From contig CABQEV010000002.1 in NCBI GenBank assembly GCA_902463265.1, positions 124,001 through 188,000 of the forward strand: a stretch of DNA of 64,000 bases, given 5' to 3'. The notes beneath the pieces were generated by a model. It had not been told where the DNA came from. It did not search any database and was given only the letters and a program-made list of their open reading frames with translations. The position numbers were made by a program, and so were the translations under genes. Numbering within the stretch: the first letter of the stretch is position 1; each line of letters begins with the position of its first letter. Source of the DNA: UMGS1889 sp900556055. GTDB taxonomy: Bacteria > Bacillota > Clostridia > Oscillospirales > Ruminococcaceae. Positions 25,774-34,650 of this stretch are shown here, one piece after another.

Positions 25774-26907
25774 ATGGCATTTGAACCTGTAAAAAGAAAC
25801 GTACTTTTAAACCCCGGACCCGCAACAACGACTGATACCGTTAAATACGCACAGGTCGTTCCCGATATCTGTCCCCGTGAAAAGGAATTCGGCGACATCA
25901 TGAGATGGATGAGGGGTGAGCTTGTGAAGATCGTTCACGGCGATCCCGAAAAGTACACATCGGTACTGTTCACAGGTTCAGGCACAATGAATATCGACGT
26001 TTGCGTGAACTCGCTGCTGCCTGAGGGCAAGAAGATACTGTTCGTTGATAACGGCGCATATACATCAAGAGGCGTTGAGGTCGCACAGTATTATCATCTG
26101 CCTTATATTGATATGAAATTTGCTTTTGATGAGCGTCCCAATCTTGCAAAGGTCGAGGAAGCGCTGAGATCCGATCCCGATATCGCTGTTGTTTATACAA
26201 CACACAATGAAACAGGCACAGGAATTCTCAATCCTATCAAGGATATAGGCGAGATCGCTCACAGATACGGCTGCACATTTGTTGTTGATACTACATCGAC
26301 ATACGCAATGATCCCTATCGACATGGACAGGGACAACATCGACTTCGTTATGGCATCCGCTCAGAAGGGACTTATGGCATTCACGGGACTTTCGTTTATC
26401 GTCGGAAATAAGGAGCTTATCGAAAAGTCCAAGGATTACCCGACACGCTCCTATTACTGCAATCTTTATCTCCAGTATGATTTCTTCGAGAAAACAGGCG
26501 AGATGCATTTTACACCTCCCGTTCAGACTGTTTATGCAACGAAGCAGGCGATCCTCGAATATTGGGCAGACGGCGAAGAAAAGCGTTATCAGCGTCATAT
26601 CGATGTGTGGAATGCTATCCACGAGGGCAAGAAACGCCTTGGCTTCAGGGATATCATCAAGCGTGAATGGCAGAGCGGCATGGTCGTTTCCATAAAGTAT
26701 CCGAACGATCCTAACTGGGATTTCAAGAAGATCCACGATTATTGCTACGAGCGCGGATTTACTATCTATCCCGGAAAGGTCGCAAGCACGGATACGTTCC
26801 GCCTTTGCACACTTGGTCAGATCTATCCCGAGGACATCAAGAACTTCTGGAAGGTCTTTGAGGAAGCATGCATTGCAACGGGTGTTTCAATTCCCGCTGA
26901 ATATTGA
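25774..26907 (+). CDS. phnW: 2-aminoethylphosphonate-pyruvate transaminase
   Basis: A 377-residue class V aminotransferase of the PhnW type. It opens with KRNVLLNPGPATTTDTVKYA then QVVPDICPREKEFG, the form typical of 2-aminoethylphosphonate transaminases, has LFTGSGTMNI, the PLP-contacting Asp172 in VVDTTSTYA, and PLP lysine Lys198 in SAQKGLMAF. It converts 2-aminoethylphosphonate and pyruvate to phosphonoacetaldehyde and alanine. The ATG follows AAAAGGAGC. phnX lies 4.5 kb downstream with a transporter in between. The same sequence type also occurs as a domain in phosphonate biosynthesis, but phnX and the importer argue for breakdown. Confidence 0.9.
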   Translation: MAFEPVKRNVLLNPGPATTTDTVKYAQVVPDICPREKEFGDIMRWMRGELVKIVHGDPEKYTSVLFTGSGTMNIDVCVNSLLPEGKKILFVDNGAYTSRGVEVAQYYHLPYIDMKFAFDERPNLAKVEEALRSDPDIAVVYTTHNETGTGILNPIKDIGEIAHRYGCTFVVDTTSTYAMIPIDMDRDNIDFVMASAQKGLMAFTGLSFIVGNKELIEKSKDYPTRSYYCNLYLQYDFFEKTGEMHFTPPVQTVYATKQAILEYWADGEEKRYQRHIDVWNAIHEGKKRLGFRDIIKREWQSGMVVSIKYPNDPNWDFKKIHDYCYERGFTIYPGKVASTDTFRLCTLGQIYPEDIKNFWKVFEEACIATGVSIPAEY

Positions 26908-26923
26908 TCGTAATAATTTCTGC

Positions 26924-26959
26924 ATCGGTGCGGTCCATATGAGCCGCACCGATTTTTTA
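26924..26959 (+). terminator. Intrinsic terminator after phnW
   Basis: A 10-bp perfect stem (ATCGGTGCGG at 26924-26933 with CCGCACCGAT at 26944-26953) is followed by TTTTTT. phnW is therefore a single-gene transcript. Confidence 0.85.
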
Positions 26960-27235
26960 ATACATCGCAATGCAATATTTGACTTGGCATCTTGCATAAT
27001 CAAATCAATATTGCGGCTCTGTTAATCAAATTATAACAGATAAAACACGATAGAATGATGATTTGATGGTTTTGTACAAAAACCGCTGTTGGATTCAAAA
27101 ATGAATGTTTATTAACACAAACTTTCAAAAATTATATTTACATTACCCTGGCACCAAGCTATACTATAATCAAACGATACGGAGAGAGCAAAAACGATCA
27201 CCGTATTTGTAAACCGATAAGAGGGGGCGCTAATT
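26960..27235. other. Intergenic region phnW / phnT-like
   Basis: Gene-free and A+T rich. The only feature seen is the promoter with operator at 27137-27165; no further structure was recognised in 26960-27136. Confidence 0.5.
27137..27165 (+). promoter_or_regulatory. Promoter of the phosphonate transport operon with operator CTGGCACCAA
   Basis: TTTACA at 27137-27142, a 17-bp spacer and TATACT at 27160-27165. CTGGCACCAA occupies 27148-27157, again exactly 11 bases from the start of the -35 box. A single-base change separates it from the eutABC operator. Confidence 0.8.
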
Positions 27236-28309
27236 ATGGCGGAATTACTCAGAGCAGAAGGCATCACTAAAAAATACGGCAGCTTTACGGCGCTCAATAA
27301 TGTCAGCATGAGTGCAGACGAGGGAGAATTTGTTTGCCTGCTCGGACCTTCGGGCTGCGGCAAGACAACGCTTCTGAGAATAATAGCAGGGCTTGAAAAG
27401 GCTACCGAAGGAAAGATATATATAGGCGGCGAGGATGCGACTCAGCTTCACCCCAGCAAAAGAAACTTCGGCATCGTTTTCCAGTCCTACGCACTTTTCC
27501 CGAACTTAAAGGTATGGCAGAATATCGAGTTCGGTCTGAAATGCAGAAAGATACCTAAGGAGGAACGTGAAAAGAGAGTTGATGAGGTGCTTGAGCTTGT
27601 GAACATCACGGAGCATAAAAACAAGTATCCGTCACAGCTTTCGGGCGGTCAGCAGCAGAGAGTTGCTATCGCAAGAGCATTGGTGCTTTCGCCGAAGTTC
27701 CTGCTTCTCGATGAACCTCTTTCCGCACTCGATGCGAAGGTAAGACAGAAGGTCAGAGTTGAGCTGAAAAATCTTCAGAGCAAGCTCGGCATCACAACGA
27801 TCATGGTAACGCACGATCAGGAGGAAGCCCTTACGATGGCTGATAAGATCGTTGTTATGAACAATGCCTGCATAAAGCAGATAGGAACTCCGAATGAGGT
27901 CTACGATCACCCCGCATCGCCGTTCGTTGCCGATTTTATCGGTTCGATAAATATGTTCACGACAAATTACAGCGACGATGAGAGCGATCCGAACAAGTAT
28001 AAGATCAAGGCTATCCGTCCCGAAAATATCGTCGTTGTTCCTTACAACGATCCGACAGGAACAAAGGTAAAGGTCATGGCGATAGAGTTCCACGGATTCA
28101 GCTACCGCCTGACGCTGAGGCTCAGGGAGCAGTCAGACATCACACTTATGGACAACGATATCACGATCGATGTTCCGACGCACGTTTTCAGTGAATACGG
28201 CATAAAGATCGGCGGTCATATCAAGATAAAATTCGACGACGGAAAAATGCTTTATTACAATACCGATAAGGACAGACCTGCTGAGGAAAAAACTCCTGAG
28301 GCTGTCTGA
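27236..28309 (+). CDS. Phosphonate-type ABC transporter ATPase (PhnT-like)
   Basis: A 357-residue ATPase of the Fe3+/polyamine/2-aminoethylphosphonate group: Walker A GPSGCGKTT, Q-loop VFQSYALFPNL, signature LSGGQQQRVAIARA, Walker B FLLLDEPLSALD, H-loop VTHDQEEA, then a C-terminal TOBE-like regulatory region of about 110 residues beginning KAIRPENIVV. It starts with an ATG after GAGGGGGCG. It heads the operon with the permease, binding protein and phnX, which fixes the substrate as most probably 2-aminoethylphosphonate. Confidence 0.88.
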   Translation: MAELLRAEGITKKYGSFTALNNVSMSADEGEFVCLLGPSGCGKTTLLRIIAGLEKATEGKIYIGGEDATQLHPSKRNFGIVFQSYALFPNLKVWQNIEFGLKCRKIPKEEREKRVDEVLELVNITEHKNKYPSQLSGGQQQRVAIARALVLSPKFLLLDEPLSALDAKVRQKVRVELKNLQSKLGITTIMVTHDQEEALTMADKIVVMNNACIKQIGTPNEVYDHPASPFVADFIGSINMFTTNYSDDESDPNKYKIKAIRPENIVVVPYNDPTGTKVKVMAIEFHGFSYRLTLRLREQSDITLMDNDITIDVPTHVFSEYGIKIGGHIKIKFDDGKMLYYNTDKDRPAEEKTPEAV

Positions 28310-28323
28310 AAGGAAGTGAGGAT

Positions 28324-30081
28324 ATGTCATCACTTAGGCTAAAGGACAGGGTAAGCCCGTCGGATATAATCCAGCGTGTTATAATCCTGCTTTCGGTGAT
28401 ATGCTTTGTCATCTTCCTGGTGCTTCCTGTTTTGATGATATTTTCAAATGTCGTGCAGGACAGCAAAGGAAATTATGTCGGACTTCAGAATTTCCGTGAT
28501 TATTTCGCAAATCCGTCGCTGCTGACGGCGATAGGAAATTCGCTGAAGGTCTCCGTGATCGCAACTGTTATCAGCGTATCAACGGCGTTTATGCTGGCTT
28601 ACGGCATGAACCGCACGGCGATAAAATGCAAAGCGGTATATAAATACATCGCAATGCTGCCGCTTTTCGTTCCGACAATGGTACACGGACTTGCTCTTAC
28701 GTATCTGTTCGGAAAAAAGGGCATCATCACAAGCATGGGAATAGATTTTCCCGTTACAGGCGAGCTTGGAATCATAATTGCTGAGGTCATTTACACACTT
28801 CCTCAGGCATACATGGTCCTTATGGTAGCACTCGACAGCACTGATTACAGGCTGTATGAAGCGGCTTCGGCATTCGGCTCAAATCCTGTCAGAAGCTTCT
28901 TCACGATAACGCTCCCCGGTGCAAAATATGGAATAATCAGTGCCGCAACGCTTTGCTTCACGCTCAGCTTCACTGATTTCGGCGCACCTCAGGCGATCGG
29001 CGCAAACTATCCCGTGTTATCGACAAGCATTTATAAGTATGTTGTCGGTCAGCAGAATTTCCAGATGGGCGCTGTAATAGGCGTTCTGCTTACGATACCT
29101 GCCGTGATATCATTCGCTATCGACAGGATAACGGCAAAGAAGGCTGCAAACAATGAGATATCGTCGAAGGCGGTCGCATTTAAGATCACACCGTCAAAAG
29201 GCAGGGATATTTTCTATCAGATCTTCTGCACGGTCGTTTCGCTGCTTATACTCAGCATCTTCCTTGCAGTGTTCACGATCGCATTCATCAAGCGCTGGCC
29301 ATATGAAAAAGTGTTCACGCTCGATCATTTCAATTTCAGCCGGAAGCTTCTCGGAAGCGGCATTTCGACCTTTGTTTTCAGCATAAAGATGGCTGCTCTT
29401 ACGGCGGTAATTGGCACGGCGATAGTGTTCGTGACGGCATATATGGTCTACAAATCCCGTCCGTTCCCCGCACTCAGAAAGACAGTTCATTTCTTCGCTA
29501 TGCTGCCGATGGCACTTCCCGGAATGGTTGTCGGACTTGCTTATATCATGTTCTTCAACAAGCCTTATTTCGATATAAATTTCCTGCATATCAGGATAAT
29601 GAATTCGTTTGGCGGACTGTATCAGACGATGTGGATAATGGTCATCGCAAATATCGTGCATATGTTTTCTGCAACGTATATCACGGCATCAACAGCACTC
29701 AGAAAGCTCGATAAGGAGTATGAGAACGCAGCTGATTCCATGAACATACCGTTTTACAGAATAATGGGCGGCGTATCACTTCCCATGAGCATAACGGCAG
29801 TGCTGGAGATCGCTCAGTATTTCTTCTTAAACAGCATGACAACGATATCCGCACTTGTATTCCTGTATTCGCCGCAGTCAAAGCCGGCAGCTCTTTCCCT
29901 CGTCAGCATGGAGGATAACGGAGACTTTGAATCCGCAGCGGCAATGTCGCTTATCATATTCGCCTGCAACGTCGGAATGAGAATAATCTACGAGATCGTA
30001 AACAGAACGGTCGTTAAGCGTATGAACCGCTGGAAAAATCCGAAAGCTGCCGAGGATAATACATCAAAGGCAGCAGCGTAA
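28324..30081 (+). CDS. Phosphonate-type ABC permease, two fused domains (PhnU-PhnV-like)
   Basis: A 585-residue membrane protein with two successive inner-membrane permease domains, each of about six helices. Each has an EAA-type loop: YEAASAFGSNPVRSFFTITL, then P, in the first half, and YENAADSMNIPFYRIMGGVS followed by LPMS in the second. This fused layout is typical of FbpB-like iron and 2-aminoethylphosphonate importers. It starts 14 bp after the ATPase gene with GGAAGTGAGG upstream. Confidence 0.88.
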   Translation: MSSLRLKDRVSPSDIIQRVIILLSVICFVIFLVLPVLMIFSNVVQDSKGNYVGLQNFRDYFANPSLLTAIGNSLKVSVIATVISVSTAFMLAYGMNRTAIKCKAVYKYIAMLPLFVPTMVHGLALTYLFGKKGIITSMGIDFPVTGELGIIIAEVIYTLPQAYMVLMVALDSTDYRLYEAASAFGSNPVRSFFTITLPGAKYGIISAATLCFTLSFTDFGAPQAIGANYPVLSTSIYKYVVGQQNFQMGAVIGVLLTIPAVISFAIDRITAKKAANNEISSKAVAFKITPSKGRDIFYQIFCTVVSLLILSIFLAVFTIAFIKRWPYEKVFTLDHFNFSRKLLGSGISTFVFSIKMAALTAVIGTAIVFVTAYMVYKSRPFPALRKTVHFFAMLPMALPGMVVGLAYIMFFNKPYFDINFLHIRIMNSFGGLYQTMWIMVIANIVHMFSATYITASTALRKLDKEYENAADSMNIPFYRIMGGVSLPMSITAVLEIAQYFFLNSMTTISALVFLYSPQSKPAALSLVSMEDNGDFESAAAMSLIIFACNVGMRIIYEIVNRTVVKRMNRWKNPKAAEDNTSKAAA

Positions 30082-30139
30082 AAAAACAGCAATCGGCTCA
30101 GCCGTTTGTATATTAATTGGGAAAAAAGGAGAGGTAATT

Positions 30140-31279
30140 ATGAAAAACACGTTATCATTCAGAACAAAATGCGCAGCAATGGCTTCATTCATGACAGTAT
30201 TCTCGCTTTCCGCAGCGGGCTGTGTACAGTCAACAGACAGCGGCTCGGCAGATACATCGTCAGCATCGGCAGGCAGCGCAGATACCGCAGCAAACGATAC
30301 GGCAGCACCCGCAGCATCTTCCGATTCGGACACTATCTCCGTTTATACAGCCCTTGAAGATGACGTTATCGAAGCATATCTCACATCATTCAGAGAGCAG
30401 TATCCCGATATCAACATTGAGATCACACGTGACTCGACAGGTACTATCATCTCGAAGCTTATTGCCGAGAAGGACGCTCCTGTATGTGATGTACTCTGGG
30501 GAACAGCCGTAACAAGCATGCTGAGCCTTGATGATTACGGACTTATCGAACCGTATGATCCCGAAGGCATTGACAGGATCCTTCCGCAGTTCAAGGATAA
30601 GGAAAGCCCCTGCAGATGGGTCGGCATCGACGTTCCCGAAACTGCAATGCTTGTAAATACAGCCGAGTGCGAGAAGCTTGGAATTCCCGTTCCTACGTCA
30701 TATGCGGATCTTGTTGATCCTGTCTATGAGGGACACATCGCAATGTCCGATCCTACTTCATCGGGAACAGGACTTTTCATCATCAACGGCATGCTTCAGA
30801 TGATGGCTGATACAAAGGGCGATTATACAAAGGGCTGGGAATATCTCGACAAGTTCGACAAGAACGTTATCGAATATACGCCGTCAGGCTCAAAGCCTGC
30901 TAAGATGGTCGCATCGGGCGAGGCACTTATCGGTCTTTCGATGGGCTACCGCTGCGTAACTCTTGCTCAGGAGAACCCCGAGTGTCAGGTAGTATTCCCG
31001 TCTGAAGGCTCTGCATGGGACGTTGAAGCAAACTGTCTTATCAAGAAGGACAATATCAAGGATGCAGCAAAAACATTCTGCGACTGGGCAATTTCCGATG
31101 ACGCTATGGCTGCATATCAGAAGGAATATCCTATCATCGCAACAGGCGGTGACGGAAGCGTTCCCGACGGCTATAATCAGGATCCCGTAAAGAACCTGAG
31201 CGATGTTATCGACCTTTACGAAATGGCTGATTACAGAAGCGAATTCTTCGATGAATTCACAGCAAGATATTTAGGCTGA
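30140..31279 (+). CDS. Periplasmic-type binding lipoprotein for phosphonate transport (PhnS-like)
   Basis: A 379-residue solute-binding lipoprotein. The signal peptide ends in a lipobox (AAGC, Cys28), followed by a Ser/Ala/Asp-rich linker of about 35 residues. The mature domain opens ISVYTALEDDVIEAYLTSF and continues NIEITRDSTGTIISKLIAEK, typical of FbpA-like family 1 proteins. Its neighbours indicate binding of 2-aminoethylphosphonate outside the membrane. Ethanolamine or phosphoethanolamine are alternatives because eutABC shares the operator. Confidence 0.87.
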   Translation: MKNTLSFRTKCAAMASFMTVFSLSAAGCVQSTDSGSADTSSASAGSADTAANDTAAPAASSDSDTISVYTALEDDVIEAYLTSFREQYPDINIEITRDSTGTIISKLIAEKDAPVCDVLWGTAVTSMLSLDDYGLIEPYDPEGIDRILPQFKDKESPCRWVGIDVPETAMLVNTAECEKLGIPVPTSYADLVDPVYEGHIAMSDPTSSGTGLFIINGMLQMMADTKGDYTKGWEYLDKFDKNVIEYTPSGSKPAKMVASGEALIGLSMGYRCVTLAQENPECQVVFPSEGSAWDVEANCLIKKDNIKDAAKTFCDWAISDDAMAAYQKEYPIIATGGDGSVPDGYNQDPVKNLSDVIDLYEMADYRSEFFDEFTARYLG

Positions 31280-31424
31280 CAAATAAAAGTCAATTTCTCA
31301 TTTTATCATATTCCCCTTATAAAAGCGTGTCTGCCGTAAAATGCGGCAGATGCGCATATAATGAAAAACACGGTCTTGGCGGTTATTCATTTGACAAATA
31401 ATATTCTGAAAAGGTTGTGTTTTT

Positions 31425-32237
31425 ATGGAAAAGATAGAAGCTGTTGTATTTGACTGGGCAGGAACCACCGTTGATTTCGGATGCTTTGCTCCGCTTGAAG
31501 TATTTCTTGATATTTTCAGCGGCGAGGGCGTTGATATCACTATCGAGGAAGCGAGAAAGCCTATGGGCGTGCTGAAGATAGAGCATATCCGCATACTGCT
31601 GAATGAACCGAGGATCCGTGCCGAATGGACAAAGGTAAAGGGCAGCGAACCGACAGATGACGATGTGAACAGGCTTTATGCAAAGTACGTTCCTTCGCTG
31701 CTGAAGATACTCAAAAAGTACAGCGAACCCAATCCCTATGTTGTTGAGACTGTCGCAAAGCTCCGTGAGATGGGACTGAAGATCGGTTCGACTACCGGCT
31801 ATACAGATGAAATGATGGCTGTTGTCGTCCCCGAGGCAAAGGCACTCGGCTATTCTCCCGACTGCTTCTTTACTCCCGACGGACTTCCCGCAGGCCGTCC
31901 GCTGCCGTGGATGATGTACCGCAATGCCGAAAAGCTGGGCGTTTATCCGATGTCCCACATCATTAAGGTAGGCGATACGATCAGCGACATAAAGGAAGGT
32001 CTGAACGCTTCCGCATGGAGCGTCGGAGTGATCGAGGGAAGCAATGAGATGGGACTTCATCTCGATGAAATGAAGGCACTTTCCGAGTCTGAGCTTGCCG
32101 CAAAGACGGAGGAGGTAAAGAAGAGATTTCTCGATGCGGGCGCACATTTCGTTATAAAGAATATGTCCGAGCTTCCTGCGCTTGTTGAGACGGTGAACAA
32201 GCTTCTTGCCAAAGGAAAAACACCGTCGTCCATCTGA
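31425..32237 (+). CDS. phnX: Phosphonoacetaldehyde hydrolase (phosphonatase)
   Basis: A 270-residue HAD-superfamily enzyme. Its key residues match the well studied Bacillus cereus enzyme: nucleophile Asp10 in FDWAGTTVDFG with Ala at the second loop position, and the Schiff-base lysine Lys51 in ARKPMGVLKIEHI; STTGYTDEMM and IKVGDTISDIKEG follow. It splits phosphonoacetaldehyde to acetaldehyde and phosphate. It starts with an ATG after AAAAGG. It lies 145 bp after the binding-protein gene without a clear own operator, so is probably read from 27137. Confidence 0.95.
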   Translation: MEKIEAVVFDWAGTTVDFGCFAPLEVFLDIFSGEGVDITIEEARKPMGVLKIEHIRILLNEPRIRAEWTKVKGSEPTDDDVNRLYAKYVPSLLKILKKYSEPNPYVVETVAKLREMGLKIGSTTGYTDEMMAVVVPEAKALGYSPDCFFTPDGLPAGRPLPWMMYRNAEKLGVYPMSHIIKVGDTISDIKEGLNASAWSVGVIEGSNEMGLHLDEMKALSESELAAKTEEVKKRFLDAGAHFVIKNMSELPALVETVNKLLAKGKTPSSI

Positions 32238-32323
32238 AGATCAGGCGATATCCGTCCGCATGGCATATGCTTTGCGGCGGAATTTGCCGTTTGTAAATGA
32301 TTTTTTTGAAAAGGGTGATAGAT

Positions 32324-33088
32324 ATGCCGCAGAATATAATGAGCAGTGCAAATCCGCATGATATCTCGATGCAGATTGCCGATAAGATAATGAGCTACAT
32401 AAAGACAAACAATATCCCGCCAGATAAGCGTCTGCCATCGGAAAATCAGCTGGCAGAAAAGTTCGGAGTCAACCGCAATATCGTCCGCACTGCTTATGCA
32501 CATCTCTCTTCGCAGGGATATGTGCGTTCGATACAGGGAAAGGGACATTTCCCCATGCAGAAAAGTCACCCGCTTATCTACCGCCATTCGTCGGAGATAG
32601 GCTTTTCGGAGATATTCGGAAAGGCTCAGAACGAGTATGAAAACAAGATAATCTCCTGGACACTCACAGATGTGAAGCCGTCGGAATGTGCGCGTCTGGG
32701 GCTGTCGGAGGAGGAGCAGGTCTACCGCATAAAAACGCTGCGCCTTGTCAAGGGCGAGGTGATCGCACTTTGCTTTTCACATATCCCGGCGAAAAATGTT
32801 CCCGCAATGGAGGAGCATTTTGAGAATTTTGAGTCGATAAACAGGATATTTATGGAGGACTACGGCTACGAACATCCCGTATGCGATGCAATATCCGTAA
32901 AGGCAGCGACCGCTACGGCTGATGATCTCAAATATCTTGATATCTCGGAAAATTCGCCTGTCATAACCATTGCATCGACATTTTCAACGCCGCAGACGGG
33001 CGTTATTGAGTATTTCATTATCCATGCCGCAGGAAGCAAATTCATCTTTAACATGGATTTCAGGAACGGGGCGGCGATGTCTGAATGA
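32324..33088 (+). CDS. GntR/HutC family regulator with UTRA domain
   Basis: A 254-residue regulator: an N-terminal winged helix (DKRLPSENQLAEKFGVNRNI, then VRTAYAHLSSQGYVRS) and a C-terminal UTRA ligand-binding domain of about 165 residues. The ATG at 32324 follows AAGGGTG; an earlier in-frame ATG lies upstream of that site. HutC-type regulators often bind short GGT/ACC-type palindromes and sense the pathway substrate. It follows phnX and is the best candidate for the protein that reads TTGGCACCAA at the three promoters, with 2-aminoethylphosphonate or an aldehyde as inducer (inference). Confidence 0.9.
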   Translation: MPQNIMSSANPHDISMQIADKIMSYIKTNNIPPDKRLPSENQLAEKFGVNRNIVRTAYAHLSSQGYVRSIQGKGHFPMQKSHPLIYRHSSEIGFSEIFGKAQNEYENKIISWTLTDVKPSECARLGLSEEEQVYRIKTLRLVKGEVIALCFSHIPAKNVPAMEEHFENFESINRIFMEDYGYEHPVCDAISVKAATATADDLKYLDISENSPVITIASTFSTPQTGVIEYFIIHAAGSKFIFNMDFRNGAAMSE

Positions 33089-33783
33089 TCGACAAGCTCA
33101 TAGACGGCATTATATCCTCGTCCGATATTGCATTTCTTGTGAAAACGTTGCTTAGGCTTGGTCTTGCTACCGTTCTGAGCAGCTTTATCGGCAACGAGCG
33201 TGAGCATATAAACCGTCCCGCAGGCATAAGGACGCACGTACTCGTCTGCATAGGTGCTGCGCTTATGACTATAACTTCGGAATTTGTCTGCAACAAATAT
33301 ACCGGCATCATGAACATGGATCCGACACGTCTTGGGGCGCAGGTCGTCAGCGGAATAGGTTTTCTCGGCGCAGGAACGATCATAAAGGAGGGATTCAGCG
33401 TCAAGGGACTGACCACCGCCGCAAGCCTCTGGGCGGTTTCATGTGTGGGTCTGACGTGCGGAACGGGATTTTACAGTGCCGCAGTCATAGCGACGCTGCT
33501 TATCTACCTGACACTTCAGGCGGCGAAAAAGATCATTCTGCATCACACGGAAACGAAGTACATAAGCATCGCCGTGACCAGTGCGGACAGCGTGTCAAAG
33601 GCGGCGGCAAAATTGTTTTCGGCACTTTCGATATCCGTTGTATCTGCCGAGATCGTTGTCGGAGAGGGCAGCGTTCTGGAACTGAAATATATAGTTAGCA
33701 TGGGAAAATCGGGCGAGATATTCGATTATGCGATCAATAAGCTGAGAATGACGGACAATGTTCTGAGCGTCCATGCGGAGTAG
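33085..33783 (+). CDS. MgtC/SapB family membrane protein
   Basis: A 232-residue protein with four to five hydrophobic segments in the first ~150 residues and the MgtC signature GNEREHINRPAGIRTHVLVC, GAQVVSGIGFLGAGTIIKEG and VKGLTTAASLWAVSCVGLTC, followed by a soluble ACT-like tail. MgtC proteins act in Mg2+ limitation and phosphate or ATP homeostasis. It overlaps the GntR stop codon as ATGA, so the two are translationally coupled. A link to phosphate released from phosphonate is possible. Confidence 0.9.
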   Translation: MIDKLIDGIISSSDIAFLVKTLLRLGLATVLSSFIGNEREHINRPAGIRTHVLVCIGAALMTITSEFVCNKYTGIMNMDPTRLGAQVVSGIGFLGAGTIIKEGFSVKGLTTAASLWAVSCVGLTCGTGFYSAAVIATLLIYLTLQAAKKIILHHTETKYISIAVTSADSVSKAAAKLFSALSISVVSAEIVVGEGSVLELKYIVSMGKSGEIFDYAINKLRMTDNVLSVHAE

Positions 33784-33791
33784 GTGATGTT

Positions 33792-34637
33792 ATGAAAGCT
33801 GACTGCCACACACATACCGTCAATTCGCCGAGAGGGACGCACACAGCATCGGAAATGTGTGCCGCTGCAATTGAAAATGGAGTTTCCGTGCTTGCGCTGA
33901 CCGATCACTGCGAATGCAACAGATTTTTTCCCTGCGAATTTTACACGGAAAATCCCAATGATTTTGACAGCTACGATAACAGGAATCTTTTCGGAAGATC
34001 GCTGTCCGATATTGAAAAAGCAAAATGTGAATACGGAAACAGACTGACCGTTCTCTGCGGCACAGAGCTTGGACAGCCGACTTTTGACTATGAGGCGGCA
34101 GAGTCGGTCGTTTCCGACAGCCGACTTGATGTCGTCATCGGCTCGATGCATCAGATACCGAACTGCGACGATTTCTGCGGGCTCAGCTTTACGTCAGCCG
34201 AAGCGGCATCAAAGCAGCTGGAACGATATTTTTCCGAGGTCCTGAAAATGTGCCGCTGGGGGAAGTTCAATGTCCTCGGGCATCTGACCTATCCGCTTCG
34301 GTATATGGAGGGAAAATTCGGGATAAAACTCGATATTGCGCAGTTTTATGACATCATCATGCAGATAATGCGCGAGATAGTTTCACGGGAGATCGCTCTT
34401 GAGATAAACTGCTCCGGGCTTCGTCAGGCTTACGGCAGGACCTTTCCCACGGCTGATATAGTGAAGCTGTACAAAGAGTGCGGCGGCAGTTTCGTTTCGA
34501 TAGGTTCGGATACCCACACAGCCGAATTTATCGGCAGCGGCTTTGAGATCGCTGCGTATATTGCTCTGTCCTGCGGGATAGAGCAGGGAGTTTACTATGT
34601 CGGCAGGAAGCCGCAGTTTTACAGACTTGAACGATAA
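33792..34637 (+). CDS. PHP-domain phosphoesterase, histidinol-phosphatase-like (1)
   Basis: A 281-residue PHP protein with the metal motif DCHTHT at the N terminus, ALTDHCE, GTELGQP, DVVIGSMH, NVLGHLTYPLRY and IGSDTHTAEF, all expected metal ligands of the HisK histidinol phosphatase group. It lies eight bases after the MgtC gene and is followed by a second, related PHP gene. Whether it serves histidine synthesis or another phosphomonoester is not decided by sequence; no his gene is nearby. Confidence 0.82.
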   Translation: MKADCHTHTVNSPRGTHTASEMCAAAIENGVSVLALTDHCECNRFFPCEFYTENPNDFDSYDNRNLFGRSLSDIEKAKCEYGNRLTVLCGTELGQPTFDYEAAESVVSDSRLDVVIGSMHQIPNCDDFCGLSFTSAEAASKQLERYFSEVLKMCRWGKFNVLGHLTYPLRYMEGKFGIKLDIAQFYDIIMQIMREIVSREIALEINCSGLRQAYGRTFPTADIVKLYKECGGSFVSIGSDTHTAEFIGSGFEIAAYIALSCGIEQGVYYVGRKPQFYRLER

Positions 34638-34650
34638 GGAGGGGAGAAAA

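Noticed and set aside
31330..31350. CTGCCG/CGGCAG hairpin after the binding-protein gene as a terminator
   Set aside because: No T-run follows the stem and phnX lacks an obvious own promoter with the shared operator, so I treat it as an intra-operon structure.
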